DNA from: an uncultured Oscillospiraceae bacterium
GTDB lineage: Bacteria; Bacillota; Clostridia; Oscillospirales; Ruminococcaceae
Assembly: GCA_949285935.1 (NCBI GenBank)
Contig: CASEAH010000097.1
Coordinates: 20,605 to 84,604 of the forward strand
Length of the DNA: 64,000 nt
Direction of reading: 5' to 3'
Below the pieces are notes generated by a model that saw only the letters and a program-made list of their open reading frames with translations, was not told where the DNA came from and did no database searches. The translations under genes were made by a program, and so were the position numbers. Below are positions 44,376-53,443 of this stretch, piece after piece (position 1 is the first letter of the stretch; each line of letters starts with the position of its first letter).

Positions 44376-44393
44376 TATGAGATTTACGGGCTT

Positions 44394-44780
44394 TTATTCT
44401 TGGGGCTCTTCTTCGGTACGGTACAACGCTGCTCCGCACTTGGAGCAGAAGGTGAATTCCTGGTCGTTAAGAGTTCCGCACTGGGGGCAGCTGATTTTAT
44501 TTCCCGCTGCCGTTTCCCGGGCCTTCAGCTCCTCCATTTCCTGGAGCAGTCCGTCCAGCTCGGTCACCATCATCTCCACCAGCTGGCGGTTGTCGGTATT
44601 GTGCTTGACGGAATCGTAAACCACACTTCCCAGCCTCTCATATGCCGCCCGGATGTCTCCGGATAACCGGGCTTCCCGAAGCTTCAGCTTGGAGGTGTCC
44701 ATCACCTCTCCCGCCATTTTTCCCGCGGCAGCAGCCGCTTCCCTGGCCTTATTGATCAGATTGTCAAAGGGATCGGACAT
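44394..44780 (-). CDS. Small zinc-ribbon protein of unknown function
   Basis: A 128-residue soluble protein. Residues 1-90 are helical, and a C-terminal zinc ribbon has two CxxC pairs, 'CPQCGTLND' and 'CSKCGAAL'. The helical part has heptad character ('MVTELDGLLQEMEEL'). No known catalytic motif. It is translated from ATG 44780 with AAGGAGG 7 nt upstream, 44 bp after hemZ, so it is the last gene of that operon. Proteins of this shape are common in Clostridia but unassigned. Confidence 0.8.
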   Translation of the reverse strand: MSDPFDNLINKAREAAAAAGKMAGEVMDTSKLKLREARLSGDIRAAYERLGSVVYDSVKHNTDNRQLVEMMVTELDGLLQEMEELKARETAAGNKISCPQCGTLNDQEFTFCSKCGAALYRTEEEPQE

Positions 44781-44824
44781 TCCGCTTCCTCCTTCCAACA
44801 CATTTATGATACTGCCCACCTTCC

Positions 44825-46276
44825 TTACAGCGGATAGGTGAGAATTTCTTCCTTTCGTGCCAAAACCTGGTCAAACCTGCTCAGATATTCATAAGGGTAT
44901 TTATAGTTGAAGATCCGGTGGATCCCTCCGTCTTCCGGCAGCACCAGCTTCGTGACCCCGCCGCCGCCCACCGACAGAATGGTATGAGTCTCATCCATGA
45001 TAAAGATGTTATAGCGGCAAAGCGTTCCCGGTCGGGCGAATCCCACGTTTTCCAGAGAATCCACCGTGCTTTTCTGCCGGTACATATAGTAGGGAAGCCA
45101 TCCTCCCCGGGCCAGCGCCTGCTGGGAATAGTCCACCATCTCTGCCACAGGAGAAGGGTCTTTCAGATGCAGCGCCTTTTCCTCCCGCAGTTCCGCCGCC
45201 CTTTTAACGGTCAGGGAATGGACTGTGATATTCTCCGGCTCCAGGGCCATCACCCGGTCCAAAGATTCCCGGAAGGAATCCGGAGTTTCGCCCGTTAAAC
45301 CGGCAATCAGGTCTACATTGATAGCTGTAAAGTCAAACTCCTTTGCAGATTTGTATGCCCGCAAAAAGTCTGCCACCGTATGTTTGCGTCCCACTGTTTC
45401 CAGTATATGATCGTTCAGGCTCTGCGTGTTGATGCTGATCCGATCCGTGCCCCGGCGGCGCAGCACCTCCAGCTTCTCCTGGTCGATGGTATCCGGACGT
45501 CCTGCTTCCACGGTAAATTCCTGGCACTGGGAAAGATCAAACCACTCCCCTACCCGTCCCAGCAGACGGTCCAGCTGGGGAGCGGTCAGGACAGTGGGCG
45601 TCCCTCCTCCCATATAAACGCTTTGGAGCACCATTCCCTTTTCCATGGCGATCTCTGCGGTGCGCCGGAGTTCCTCCTCCAGCTTTTCCAGGTATTCCGG
45701 TATCAGCTTCCAGGTTTTTTCAATGGAGTGGCTGACAAAGGAGCAGTAGCTGCACCGGGACGGACAAAAGGGAATGGAAAGATAGAGGCTGTACCCATGG
45801 GGCAGCGCGGACGCGATCACCGGCTCCTGGATCCGATCTGTTTCCAGGCACAGCCGGGCTTTGGAGGAGGATACCAGATAATCCCGGGTCAGCCGGGTCA
45901 TAATCTCCTCTTCCGAAAGGCCGTCCTGCCGCATTTTTCGCACCAGCTTTACCGGCCGGATCCCCGTCAGGATCCCCCACTGGATGGACCGTCCTGTCCT
46001 CCGGCAAAGCAGCTGATACAGCAGCCGGCAGACCCCCAGTTCGCTTTCCGCGGCATCTGCCGCAGACTCCCCTTCCAGAAAAGCTGTGTTCCCCTCCAGC
46101 CGCAGTTCTACCCGAAAGCAGCACCGATCCCCCGGATACCGGGTTTCCACCAGCACAGCTTCCTCTTTTTCCTCCGGAGGATCTTGGGAAAAAATAACCC
46201 GGCGTTCAGGGAGAAACATCCGGGTAATGGCTTCCAGCTCATAATGGAGCCGGGGCTCATTGGCATAAATAATCAT
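44825..46276 (-). CDS. hemZ: Radical SAM protein HemZ (coproporphyrinogen dehydrogenase-like)
   Basis: A 483-residue radical SAM enzyme. The cluster motif 'CPSRCSYCSF' (CxxxCxxC) is near residue 172, preceded by 'YLSIPFCP' and followed by 'YMGGGTPT', 'TDRISINTQSLND' and 'NVDLIAGLTGE' as in HemN/HemZ proteins. HemZ is linked to oxygen-independent coproporphyrinogen III oxidation, but other HemN-like enzymes use different substrates, so activity is inferred. Its ATG overlaps the stop of the metallo-hydrolase gene. Confidence 0.9.
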   Translation of the reverse strand: MIIYANEPRLHYELEAITRMFLPERRVIFSQDPPEEKEEAVLVETRYPGDRCCFRVELRLEGNTAFLEGESAADAAESELGVCRLLYQLLCRRTGRSIQWGILTGIRPVKLVRKMRQDGLSEEEIMTRLTRDYLVSSSKARLCLETDRIQEPVIASALPHGYSLYLSIPFCPSRCSYCSFVSHSIEKTWKLIPEYLEKLEEELRRTAEIAMEKGMVLQSVYMGGGTPTVLTAPQLDRLLGRVGEWFDLSQCQEFTVEAGRPDTIDQEKLEVLRRRGTDRISINTQSLNDHILETVGRKHTVADFLRAYKSAKEFDFTAINVDLIAGLTGETPDSFRESLDRVMALEPENITVHSLTVKRAAELREEKALHLKDPSPVAEMVDYSQQALARGGWLPYYMYRQKSTVDSLENVGFARPGTLCRYNIFIMDETHTILSVGGGGVTKLVLPEDGGIHRIFNYKYPYEYLSRFDQVLARKEEILTYPL

Positions 46277-46914
46277 ATCTCATACTCCCGAAGAACCCCG
46301 GCAATATAATCCCGCTCCTCCTCCAGAGTAGAACTTTCCTCATGGCCGGGAAGGATCATATAGTTTTTCTCCAGCTGGCTCAGTCGCTTGAGGGACTCAA
46401 GAATCGCCCATGGATCCCCACCGAACAGGTCGGTGCGGCCATAATCATGCCGGAAGAGGGTGTCTCCGGTAAACAGCAGATCCCCGCAGGCCAGGCAAAC
46501 CGATCCAAGGGTATGGCCCGGTGTTTCCAGGACACGGAAGGAGAGCTCATCCACTGTAACAACATCTCCTTCCTTCAGTTCCCCATCCGGCCGGATATCA
46601 TACTTCTCCGGCTGTGTGATGCCGAAAAAAGCCAGACGATTTTCACAGGCATCCCGGACGGTAGCCATATCCTTGGGATTGAGATAAACCCGCAATTGCG
46701 GATACCGTGCCTGCAAATCCTTGACTGCCCCGATGTGGTCAAAATGCCCATGGGTCAGCAAGACCGCGGCGGGGGTAACCTGTTTTTCCTCCAGCGCCCG
46801 GATGATCCGGTCTCCCTGGGCCCCGGGATCTATCACCGCGGCCCTGCCGGATTCTGAAACCACCACATAGCAGTTGGCGGCAAAGCAGGTCATGGGTACG
46901 GTAAAAATTTTCAT
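46273..46914 (-). CDS. MBL-fold metallo-hydrolase (glyoxalase II-like)
   Basis: A 213-residue metallo-beta-lactamase-fold hydrolase with '[13 protein letters not shown]' (HxHxDH) near residue 54, '[11 protein letters not shown]' near 130, '[17 protein letters not shown]' near 147 and 'ILPGHEE' near 186. These supply a two-metal site like glyoxalase II/YcbL; likely a thioester or small hydrolase, substrate uncertain. It overlaps dtd and hemZ by 4 bp each, as commonly found in Clostridia. Confidence 0.88.
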   Translation of the reverse strand: MKIFTVPMTCFAANCYVVVSESGRAAVIDPGAQGDRIIRALEEKQVTPAAVLLTHGHFDHIGAVKDLQARYPQLRVYLNPKDMATVRDACENRLAFFGITQPEKYDIRPDGELKEGDVVTVDELSFRVLETPGHTLGSVCLACGDLLFTGDTLFRHDYGRTDLFGGDPWAILESLKRLSQLEKNYMILPGHEESSTLEEERDYIAGVLREYEI

Positions 46915-47396
46915 AGTCCGCCGGCTCCTTTATTCTCTCCCAGATGGGGTCTCATTTCATCGGTATCCATAAAGATGGTCACCGGCCCGTCATTGAGCAG
47001 CGCCACCTTCATATCCGCGCCGAATTCTCCTGTCGCCACACGCAGGCCGCTGAAGTCCCGCAGGCACTGAACAAAATATTCATACAGCGGTTCGGCATGG
47101 GGAGGACGCGCCGCAGCGATAAAATCCGGCCTTCTCCCTTTGGCACAGGAAGCATACAGGGTAAAATTGGAAATAACCAGCATCTCTCCTCCGATATCCA
47201 TTACAGAACGGTTCATTTTGTCCTGTTCATCGGTAAAAATGCGGGTTTCGGCACATTTGCGTGCCAGGTATTCCGCCGTCTGCCGGGTGTCGCTGTGAGT
47301 GACCCCCAGGAGAATCAAAAGTCCCGGGCCAATGGCAGTGGTATTCCCCTCAATGGTTACGCTGGCCTGGGCCACTCGCTGGATAATTGCACGCAT
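46911..47396 (-). CDS. dtd: D-aminoacyl-tRNA deacylase
   Basis: A 161-residue editing enzyme that frees tRNA from mischarged D-amino acids. '[17 protein letters not shown]' at the start, '[18 protein letters not shown]' (SxFTL catalytic loop) near 76-93 and '[11 protein letters not shown]' near 136 (Gly-cisPro motif) are diagnostic. It follows relA by about 60 bp, a conserved Firmicutes order. Confidence 0.96.
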   Translation of the reverse strand: MRAIIQRVAQASVTIEGNTTAIGPGLLILLGVTHSDTRQTAEYLARKCAETRIFTDEQDKMNRSVMDIGGEMLVISNFTLYASCAKGRRPDFIAAARPPHAEPLYEYFVQCLRDFSGLRVATGEFGADMKVALLNDGPVTIFMDTDEMRPHLGENKGAGGL

Positions 47397-47456
47397 ACTT
47401 GGCTCTCCTTCCGCTTTAAATGCCGGCTTTCCCTTTTGGGAAAAGGCGTCTGAAGC

Positions 47457-49622
47457 TTATTGTCCCACCCGCTTGACAGAAGCCACTCCGCTGATTTTCT
47501 TCAGGTTGGTAATGATGGTATTCAGCTGCTCCAGGTCGCTGATGCCGATGGTCACCTGGATGCTGCTTTGGTTATCCTTCAGTTCCTTTGCAATGAGAGT
47601 ATGGATGGGTACCCGCATATTGGAAAGCGCGATGCTGACATCCGCCAGCAGGCCGGGACGTCCGCTTCCGATGATCTCCACCGTACTCTTGTAGGTTTCC
47701 TTGGCAGAAGTAGCCCAGGTAGTGTTGACCCATCGGTCCGATTCCGCCTGCGAGGCGTTGCGTACATTGACGCAATCCTTTTTGTGGATGGATACGCCGA
47801 ACCCCCGGGTGATAAAGCCGATGATATCGTCGCCGGGAACCGGGTTGCAGCACCGGGCAAATTTGACCAGACACCCGTCCAGCCCTTCCACAATCACGCC
47901 GCTGGAAGCCTTGGATTCCCGCTTCTTTTTGGGCAAGGCCTTGGGATCCTGGGGTGCGGACCGGTACAGACGCTGAAAATCCTCCTTGATACGGGGGATG
48001 ATCTTCTGAAGGGAAAGACCGCCGTACCCGATGGCCGCATAAAAATCGTCCAGGCTGTTATACCGCTGCCGGGTGGCAATGTCTGTCATAAAGGTTTCCT
48101 TGTCGGCTTCAGGGAGATTGATGAGGTTACGGCGGAATTCCCGCTCCACCGCATTTTTCCCCTCTTCGATGTTCTCCTCCCGCTTTTCCTTTTTGAACCA
48201 GCCGCGGATCTTGTTCCGCGCCTCGGAGGTGCGGACAATGTTCAGCCAGTCCCGGCTGGGGCCGCTTTCCCGGCCGGAGGAGGTAATCACCTCCACGATC
48301 ATACCGGTCTTGACCTTAAAGTCCAGGGAAACCATCCTGCCGTCCACCTTGGCGCCGATCATTTTATTGCCGACCTGGGTGTGGATGGCGTAAGCAAAGT
48401 CAATAACGGTGGACCCGGTAGGAAGGCTGATCACATCGCCCCGGGGGGTAAAGACAAAAACTTCTTCCGGGGCAATATCCGTCTTAATAGACTTGATCAG
48501 ATCCTCCACGTCGTCCGATTCCTTCTGGGATTCCAGCAGCTGCCGAATCCAGGAGAGGCGTTCTTCCAGGCTGTCCTTGCCGCTCATGCCGATTTTGTAT
48601 TTCCAGTGGGCGGCCACGCCATATTCTGCGGTATAGTGCATATCCCAGGTCCGGATCTGCACCTCAAAGGGGATGCCCTCCTTGCCAATGACCGTGGTAT
48701 GGAGGGACTGGTACATGTTCTGTTTGGGCGTGGAGATATAGTCTTTGAATCGGTTGGGGATGGGCCGGAGCATATCGTGGATAATGCCCAGAATGTTGTA
48801 GCATTCCAGCACCGAGTCCACAATGATCCGCACGGCGTATACGTCGTAGATCTCATCCATGGAACGGCCCTGCATATAAACCTTCCGGTAGATTCCATAA
48901 ATGCTCTTGACCCGTCCGTCGATCTGGGCTTTGATATGTTCGCTGTCCAGACGCGCCTGGATCCTTACGATAATGCTCTGAAGGAACGCTTCCCGCTCAT
49001 CTTTGCGCATGGCCAGCTGTTCCTCAATTTCGTTGCAGGCAATGGGATCCAGATACCGCAGGGAGATGTCTTCCAGTTCTTCCTTGACGTTATTGATCCC
49101 CAGCCGGTGTGCCAGAGGCGCGTAAACCTCCATGGTCTCCAGCGCCTTGATCCGCCGTTTCTCATCCGGAAGATACCCAAAGGTCCGGGCGTTGTGCAGA
49201 CGGTCGGCCAGTTTGATGATAATGACCCGAACATCCTGGGCCATGGCCAGGAGCATTTTGCGGACGTTTTCCGCCTGCTGCCGTTCCCGGGAAGAAAAGG
49301 GGATCCGCCCCAATTTGGTGACGCCATCCACCAGCAAGGCCACATCCGGGCCAAAATCTTTTTTGATGGTATCAAGGGTGATATCCGTATCTTCCACCAC
49401 GTCATGAAGCAGCGCCGCCACAATGGAGTCGGTATCCATTCCCAGTTCCACCAGAATGATGGCAGCCGCCACAGGATGCTGGATATAAGGCTCGCCGGAC
49501 TTCCGCCGCTGGTCTCCATGGGCATGCTTCGCCAGCAGATAAGCCTTTTCGATCTTATCCATGTTATACTGCTTATTGGTTTGTTGGATTTTTGCGGCCA
49601 GCGTTCCAAAAAGTTCGTCCAT
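47457..49622 (-). CDS. relA: Bifunctional (p)ppGpp synthetase/hydrolase (Rel)
   Basis: A 721-residue long RSH protein controlling the stringent response. N-terminal HD hydrolase domain ('RRKSGEPYIQHPVAAA' and 'LLHDVVEDT', near 40-80), synthetase domain ('YQSLHTTVIG', near 305), TGS domain ('FVFTPRGDVISLPTGSTVIDFAYAIH', cited by its ends 'FTPRGD' and 'DFAYAIH'), a zinc-finger/helical region with 'ARCCNPVPGDDIIG', and a C-terminal ACT domain. An intact HD motif suggests it both makes and degrades (p)ppGpp. It starts directly after the recJ stop without a clear ribosome-binding site; apt, often in between, is absent. Confidence 0.96.
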   Translation of the reverse strand: MDELFGTLAAKIQQTNKQYNMDKIEKAYLLAKHAHGDQRRKSGEPYIQHPVAAAIILVELGMDTDSIVAALLHDVVEDTDITLDTIKKDFGPDVALLVDGVTKLGRIPFSSRERQQAENVRKMLLAMAQDVRVIIIKLADRLHNARTFGYLPDEKRRIKALETMEVYAPLAHRLGINNVKEELEDISLRYLDPIACNEIEEQLAMRKDEREAFLQSIIVRIQARLDSEHIKAQIDGRVKSIYGIYRKVYMQGRSMDEIYDVYAVRIIVDSVLECYNILGIIHDMLRPIPNRFKDYISTPKQNMYQSLHTTVIGKEGIPFEVQIRTWDMHYTAEYGVAAHWKYKIGMSGKDSLEERLSWIRQLLESQKESDDVEDLIKSIKTDIAPEEVFVFTPRGDVISLPTGSTVIDFAYAIHTQVGNKMIGAKVDGRMVSLDFKVKTGMIVEVITSSGRESGPSRDWLNIVRTSEARNKIRGWFKKEKREENIEEGKNAVEREFRRNLINLPEADKETFMTDIATRQRYNSLDDFYAAIGYGGLSLQKIIPRIKEDFQRLYRSAPQDPKALPKKKRESKASSGVIVEGLDGCLVKFARCCNPVPGDDIIGFITRGFGVSIHKKDCVNVRNASQAESDRWVNTTWATSAKETYKSTVEIIGSGRPGLLADVSIALSNMRVPIHTLIAKELKDNQSSIQVTIGISDLEQLNTIITNLKKISGVASVKRVGQ

Positions 49623-51671
49623 TCAGCGCACCAACTTCAAATTCATGATTTTCCGGTATGTAGGGGAATCCATCAGGTCCATCTTCCGGTCTGCAGGAAG
49701 CACCCGGAGCCGGGAAACACCGTGATCCCGGGTCTCTTCCAGCAAAGCCAGCTCTTTCAGGATATCCACAGCTGCCAGAACCTGAAACATGTCTGCCTTG
49801 CCCCGGAGACAATGCCAAAGCCCGTCGCTTCCCAGGTCACAGGGGGAATTACTGCGAAGATACCGGTATACCACCGACAGCTCCTCCCGGCCAAAAGCGG
49901 GTTGGCAATTACAGGGCAACGGTTCATCCCGAAGAAAAGCTTCATACGCACTCCGCTGCCGCAGGTGGTCCTCCAGATCCTTCCCTGCCGGACGCATTCC
50001 CACGATCCGTATCGACGGCCGGGCAATCTCATTATATACATTCACCGACAGCATTACAGCACAGTCCACCTGTTCGCCTTTTTGAAAAGGAAAGCTTTCC
50101 GGCGTTGTTCCAAACAGGACTGCCTGCCCTTGCTGTCCTTCCTGAGACAGGCTCAGGCGCAGATGCTTCCCTCCGCCTATGGGGGTGACATTTTCCAGGG
50201 TAACTCCCTCGAGCACCAGCACAGGCTGAGGGTTCTCACACCCAAAAGGCGCCATTCGCTCCAGCTGACGGATATTCTCCAGGGTAACTTCCCGCAGTTT
50301 TACCGGAGCATCCAGCTTCAGTACGGGAAGAGGCATCGTTGGGTACTGCTCTGCCGCGTATGCTTCCAGAGCCCGGGTGAATTCTTCCTCCCGTGACCGT
50401 TCCAGAGACATTCCGGCCGCCATGGGGTGTCCCCCATATTTGGTCAGTAATTCTCCACAGACTGCCACCGCTTCAATCATGGAAAAGCCCTCCACGCTGC
50501 GGGCGGAGCCCCGCACCTCTTCCCCATTGCGGGAAAGGATCACACAGGGCTTATGAAAGCGGTCCACCATCCGGGATGCAATGATCCCGATCACGCCGAA
50601 ATGCCATCCGTTTCCGCTGAGGATCATTACCCTCTGCCGAACAAGCTGGGGAGAGGCGGACACCATTTCGCCGATCTCCCGGAGGATCTCCTCCTCCAGC
50701 TCCCTGCGCCGGGTGTTCAGGGAGCAAAGTTCCTGAGCCAGCTCCCGGGCACGGCTTTCCTCCTGACACAACAGCAGCTCCACCGCGCTGTCCACCGATC
50801 CGAGACGGCCTGCCACATTGATCCGGGGCGCGATGCCAAAAGCAACACATTCCGCATTCTCTGCTTCCAGTGCGATTCCTGCCGCTTCCGCCAGTGCCAA
50901 AAGTCCCGGACGATCCGTACGGGCCAGCACATGGAGCCCCTTCCGTGCCAGAAGCCGGTTTTCGCCCGTCAGCGGTACCACATCCGCCAGCGTCGCCACT
51001 GCCAAAAGGTCTCCGTACTGCTCCAGCAGCATATCGCTTTCGCCGTCCTCCAGGGCGCATAGCAGCTTAAAAGCCACTCCCGCTCCGCACAGATCCCGGC
51101 AGGGATAGCTGCTGTCCTTGCGGTGAGGATTCACCACAGCCGCTGCCCGGGGAAGTTCCTCCTTGGGCTGGTGGTGATCGGTAACAATCAGGTCGATTCC
51201 CAGCTGCCCGGCATAGACTGCTTCCTCCAGCGCAGAGATGCCATTGTCCACGGTGACGACCAGGGATACTCCGGCTTCCTTGATCCGGTCCAGGGCGTTC
51301 CGGCTCAGGCCATAGCCCTCTTCTTCCCTCTCCGGAATGTAATACAGTACATCGGCGCCGCAGTTTTCCAGATAATCGTAGACCATCACCGTTGCCGTAA
51401 CACCGTCGCAGTCATAGTCGCCAAATACCAGGATCCGCTCCTCCCCCTCAACGGCACGGTGGATCCGCTCCGCCGCCTCCGCCATATCCGGCAGTAAAAA
51501 CGGGTCATGAAGAGAGTATTGACAGTCCAGAAAAGCGGTAATCTCTTCCTGGGTCCGGCAGCCGCGCCCGGCCAGCACGCGCCCCATAAACTCCGGCAGC
51601 CCGGCTTCATGGGGAGCGGCTTTCTCCCCGCCTTCGCAGGTATCTCGCCAGACCCAGTTGAGAAAGTCCAT
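49623..51671 (-). CDS. recJ: Single-stranded-DNA-specific exonuclease RecJ
   Basis: A 682-residue 5'-3' ssDNA exonuclease of the DHH family. 'VFGDYDCDGVTATV' near residue 80 (DxD), 'VTDHHQPKE' near 157 (DHH) and 'GGHPMAAGMSL' (DHHA1) near 415 are the catalytic landmarks, followed by an OB-like DNA-binding part. It acts in recombination and mismatch repair. The start is taken as ATG 51671 (GGTGA 5 nt upstream); GTG 51680 is an alternative. It heads the recJ-relA-dtd-MBL-hemZ-zinc-ribbon operon. Confidence 0.95.
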   Translation of the reverse strand: MDFLNWVWRDTCEGGEKAAPHEAGLPEFMGRVLAGRGCRTQEEITAFLDCQYSLHDPFLLPDMAEAAERIHRAVEGEERILVFGDYDCDGVTATVMVYDYLENCGADVLYYIPEREEEGYGLSRNALDRIKEAGVSLVVTVDNGISALEEAVYAGQLGIDLIVTDHHQPKEELPRAAAVVNPHRKDSSYPCRDLCGAGVAFKLLCALEDGESDMLLEQYGDLLAVATLADVVPLTGENRLLARKGLHVLARTDRPGLLALAEAAGIALEAENAECVAFGIAPRINVAGRLGSVDSAVELLLCQEESRARELAQELCSLNTRRRELEEEILREIGEMVSASPQLVRQRVMILSGNGWHFGVIGIIASRMVDRFHKPCVILSRNGEEVRGSARSVEGFSMIEAVAVCGELLTKYGGHPMAAGMSLERSREEEFTRALEAYAAEQYPTMPLPVLKLDAPVKLREVTLENIRQLERMAPFGCENPQPVLVLEGVTLENVTPIGGGKHLRLSLSQEGQQGQAVLFGTTPESFPFQKGEQVDCAVMLSVNVYNEIARPSIRIVGMRPAGKDLEDHLRQRSAYEAFLRDEPLPCNCQPAFGREELSVVYRYLRSNSPCDLGSDGLWHCLRGKADMFQVLAAVDILKELALLEETRDHGVSRLRVLPADRKMDLMDSPTYRKIMNLKLVR

Positions 51672-51737
51672 CTCCGTCACCGCCTTTACACGTTCTGAGG
51701 GCTGCCATTTCGTCCGGGATGCATAAACCTGATAGTT

Positions 51738-51766
51738 ATTTTAGCACTTTTGTCGTTTTTAGGCAA
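51738..51766 (-). promoter_or_regulatory. Promoter of recJ-relA operon
   Basis: On the minus strand -35 TTGCCT (51761-51766), a 17-bp spacer and -10 TAAAAT (51738-51743), about 65 bp before recJ. Confidence 0.6.
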
Positions 51767-51781
51767 ATCGTTTGTGCGAAT

Positions 51782-53359
51782 TTACCCTTCCGCCAGTTCT
51801 CTCAGGATCTGTTGCGCCACCCGGATCCCATCCGCCGCCGCGCTCATGATCCCCCCTGCATAGCCCGCGCCTTCCCCACAGGGGTAAAAACCTCCGGCAG
51901 CCCGGGCCTGCAGATTTTCCTGCCGCAGGATCCGCACAGGAGAAGAGGTGCGGGTCTCCGGCGCCGTCAGCACGGCATCCGGCGCGTCAAAACCCGGCTG
52001 CCGCCTGCCAAAGAGCCTCAGCCCCATTCGGAGATGCTCTGTAACCGCCCTGGGGAAAAGTGCTTCCAGGTCTCCCGGTACGGTACCGATTTGGTAGGTG
52101 GGGATCACCCGCCCAAAATCCGCGCCCGTCCGGCCGTCCAGGAAACGACCCACGGTTTGGACAGGTGCTTTCCACCCGCCGGTAAAGGTGTATGCCCGTC
52201 TCTCCAACTCTCGTTGGAAAGCAATGGCTTCCGCCGGACCGGATCCATAGTCCCGGCTATCCACCGACACCACCAGTGCGGCGTTGGCATTGCGCCCATC
52301 GCGGTTGTGATAACTCATTCCATTGGTAACGATCCCGCCTTGTTCCGAGGCAGAGGGAACTACAATGCCTCCGGGGCACATACAAAAGGTATAGACGCCC
52401 CTCCCGGCTTCATCCCGGTAGGACAGCTGATATTCCCCCCTGGGCAGACGCGGGTGTCCTGCAAATTTACCATACAGCGCCTGGTCAACATCTTTTTGCA
52501 GATGCTCGATCCGTACCCCTACCGAAAAAGGTTTTGCCTGCAGCTCCAGCCCCTTTTCCGTCAGCATGGCAAACGTGTCCCGGGCACTGTGGCCCACGGC
52601 CAGCACCACCCGGTCGGCAGGCAGTTCCTGTCCGCCTGCCCGGACCCCTGCCACCCGGCCGCTTCGCAGGATAATTTCTTCCAGCTTGACGCCAAAGAGG
52701 ACTTCTCCGCCCAGCCGGATGATCTCCCGGCGGATGGCTGCCACCACATGGCGCAGGTGATCCGTTCCAATATGCGGTTTCGCTTCCGTTAAAATTTCCG
52801 GCGGAGCGCCAAAGGATACCAGTTCCCGCAGGATGTGGGCACAGCGGGGATCACCAATACGGGTAGTCAGCTTTCCATCCGAAAAAGTGCCTGCACCGCC
52901 TTCCCCAAACTGCACATTGCTTTCTTCGGAAAAATCTCCGCCTCCCAAAAATGACTCCACACGCTTGACCCGCTCCTCCACAGCCTCTCCCCTCTCCAGG
53001 ATTAGAGGCCGACAGCCTTGCCGGGCCAAAGTCAACGCACAAAACATGCCAGCCGGACCAAATCCCGCCACCACCGGCCGGCAGGCAGGCTCCCGGGCCG
53101 GTATGGGCAGTTCCAGCTGTTCTTCCGTTTGGCGGCGGATATCCTGTGTTTCCCGGATGCGGGCTTCATCCTGCAAACGCAGGCTCACCGAGTACACAAA
53201 GCGGATATCGTTCTTTTTCCGGGCGTCCACCGATTCCTTGATGATTTTCTGTTCCAATACCGCCGACGCCGGAATGCCCAGCTTTTTCCGGGCGCGCTCA
53301 AAACAAAGCTCCCGGGGTTCCTCCAGGCTGGTATGGATATTATTGACAATAATGGCCAT
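51782..53359 (-). CDS. FAD-dependent dehydrogenase (NAD(FAD)-utilising, YhiN/COG2509-like)
   Basis: A 525-residue flavoprotein. After an N-terminal ferredoxin-like region (1-95) comes a Rossmann FAD-binding motif 'VVAGFGPAGMFCAL' near 100, then 'FGEGGAGTFSDGKLTTR' near 150, 'VVLAVGHSARDTFAML', 'YTFCMCPGGIVVPSASE' and the closing 'GFYPCGEGAGYAGGIMSAAADG'. This matches a family of uncharacterised FAD dehydrogenases abundant in Firmicutes; no substrate known. It follows cdaR by about 85 bp with a hairpin between. The ATG at 53359 has GGGAGG 9-10 nt upstream. Confidence 0.9.
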   Translation of the reverse strand: MAIIVNNIHTSLEEPRELCFERARKKLGIPASAVLEQKIIKESVDARKKNDIRFVYSVSLRLQDEARIRETQDIRRQTEEQLELPIPAREPACRPVVAGFGPAGMFCALTLARQGCRPLILERGEAVEERVKRVESFLGGGDFSEESNVQFGEGGAGTFSDGKLTTRIGDPRCAHILRELVSFGAPPEILTEAKPHIGTDHLRHVVAAIRREIIRLGGEVLFGVKLEEIILRSGRVAGVRAGGQELPADRVVLAVGHSARDTFAMLTEKGLELQAKPFSVGVRIEHLQKDVDQALYGKFAGHPRLPRGEYQLSYRDEAGRGVYTFCMCPGGIVVPSASEQGGIVTNGMSYHNRDGRNANAALVVSVDSRDYGSGPAEAIAFQRELERRAYTFTGGWKAPVQTVGRFLDGRTGADFGRVIPTYQIGTVPGDLEALFPRAVTEHLRMGLRLFGRRQPGFDAPDAVLTAPETRTSSPVRILRQENLQARAAGGFYPCGEGAGYAGGIMSAAADGIRVAQQILRELAEG

Positions 53360-53390
53360 GGGGTCTTTCCTCCCGCCTTTTAACAGATTT

Positions 53391-53419
53391 GAGCCCGCCA
53401 TCGGCATGGTGGCAGGCTC
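53391..53419 (-). terminator. Hairpin between cdaR and the FAD dehydrogenase gene
   Basis: GAGCC-TGCCACCAT / ATGGCG-GGCTC forms an imperfect 10-11-bp stem 25 bp after the cdaR stop. There is no T-run on the minus strand, so it may only attenuate or mark an mRNA end. Confidence 0.4.
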
Positions 53420-53443
53420 AAAGGGGAATAGGATGCGTTCAGA

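Noticed and set aside
47460-50396. A 978-codon open frame on the plus strand opposite relA and recJ
   Set aside because: It lies wholly antisense to two well-conserved genes, has no ribosome-binding site and its translation shows no domain; codon bias of the real genes keeps the opposite frame free of stops.
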